Of a stretch of 5,722 bases of DNA, positions 5,589 to 5,722 are shown piece by piece. A program made the position numbers and the translations under genes. The stretch's first letter is position 1; each line of letters opens with the position of its first letter. The DNA comes from Candidatus Bathyarchaeota archaeon (GTDB lineage Archaea > Thermoproteota > Bathyarchaeia > TCS64), in the NCBI GenBank assembly GCA_030613835.1, contig JAUWLH010000109.1:1-5722 (forward strand). Reading direction: 5' to 3'. The notes below the pieces were generated by a model, which was given only the letters and a program-made list of their open reading frames with translations, was not told the origin of the DNA and searched no databases.

Positions 5589-5615
5589 CGACGTATAACG
5601 AAGTTTGAAACGTCG
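5589..5615. repeat. Inverted repeat CGACGT-N15-ACGTCG
   Basis: Perfect 6-bp arms (5589-5594 and 5610-5615) enclose the right-hand ATAACGAAG site, just upstream of the TATA-like CATTTATTG (5619-5627) that precedes the thiolase gene. Position suits a regulatory site controlling that gene. Confidence 0.4.
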
Positions 5616-5618
5616 CAA

Positions 5619-5627
5619 CATTTATTG
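5619..5627 (+). promoter_or_regulatory. Candidate TATA box for the thiolase gene
   Basis: CATTTATTG is centred about 25 bp before the ATG at 5648, the archaeal TATA-to-start distance for a leaderless or nearly leaderless transcript. AAGG at 5641-5644 is only three bases from the ATG and is unlikely to act as a Shine-Dalgarno site. Confidence 0.4.
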
Positions 5628-5647
5628 CGCGTAGAAAAAAAAGGTAA

Positions 5648-5722
5648 ATGGTTACTTTGTCCCTTTCCCGTAAGATAGCAGTGATAGGAGCCGGGATGAC
5701 CAGGTTCCACCATAAAATCCAC
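5648..5722 (+). CDS. Probable archaeal thiolase (acetyl-CoA acetyltransferase), N-terminal 25 residues only
   Basis: Twenty-five codons are visible before the right edge. The segment RKIAVIGAGMTRFHHK (residues 8-23) matches the characteristic N-terminus of archaeal SCP-x-type thiolases, which start with a hydrophobic strand and GxGMTxF. These enzymes condense two acetyl-CoA to acetoacetyl-CoA, the first step of the archaeal mevalonate pathway, or act on other acyl-CoAs; they are commonly next to an HMG-CoA synthase and a small DUF35/OB-fold gene, which cannot be checked here. The catalytic cysteine and histidines lie outside the window. The ATG at 5648 is followed by a short lead (VTLSLS) before the conserved strand. 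The call rests on this one motif. Confidence 0.65.
   Translation, partial: MVTLSLSRKIAVIGAGMTRFHHKIH

Larger units (their letters stand above)
5474..5603. repeat. Paired 9-bp sites CTTCGTTAT / ATAACGAAG in the divergent spacer
   Basis: CTTCGTTAT at 5474-5482 and its exact reverse complement ATAACGAAG at 5595-5603 lie 112 bp apart. Each therefore reads ATAACGAAG in the direction of its nearer gene, 12-20 bases before the RAM gene ATG and 45-53 bases before the thiolase ATG. This is what two sites for one regulator would look like in a divergent promoter region; it is a sequence observation without known factor. Confidence 0.5.

Noticed and set aside
1..5722. Mobile elements, CRISPR array, tRNA or rRNA genes
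   Set aside because: No transposase or integrase motifs, no regularly spaced direct repeats, and no tRNA- or rRNA-like segments were seen on either strand by eye.

Overview
The window looks archaeal. Upstream regions carry AT-rich TATA-like boxes at roughly archaeal spacing from the start codons, several starts lack a Shine-Dalgarno sequence, and arginine is often AGG. The gene content (TrmB-type regulator, stand-alone Lrp/AsnC RAM-domain protein, archaeal-type thiolase) points the same way. Coding DNA is moderately GC-rich and the intergenic spacers are strongly AT-rich. A Thermoplasmatota-like euryarchaeon is my best guess, but no marker gene fixes the lineage.

Layout. Positions 1-2687 are a leftward block. 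In transcription order it holds a TrmB-family regulator (2687-1857) broken by an in-frame TAG at codon 51, a zinc-ribbon/RDD membrane protein (1818-766), and a GalE-like NAD-dependent nucleotide-sugar epimerase that runs off the left edge (727-1). A 104-bp divergent promoter region (2688-2791) separates this block from a rightward block: a UDP-sulfoquinovose synthase of the SQD1/Agl3 type (2792-3946), a short family-2 glycosyltransferase (3993-4637) and an adenylylsulfate (APS) kinase (4689-5213). The kinase converges on a small RAM-domain protein (5462-5229). A 185-bp palindrome-rich divergent spacer follows, and then the first 25 codons of a probable archaeal thiolase (5648 onward).

Working together. 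The central genes read as a sulfosugar module. The epimerase could adjust the nucleotide-sugar pool, the SQD1 homologue would convert UDP-glucose plus sulfite to UDP-sulfoquinovose, and the GT2 enzyme could transfer a sugar to a lipid or glycan carrier. The APS kinase links the locus to activated sulfate (PAPS), either as a route toward sulfite or as donor for a sulfotransferase; no ATP sulfurylase, PAPS reductase or sulfotransferase is present here. The divergent TrmB-like gene is the natural candidate regulator, since many TrmB proteins respond to sugars, but its DNA-binding domain is cut by the TAG codon. The enzyme families are well supported by motifs; the pathway, its product and the regulation are inference.
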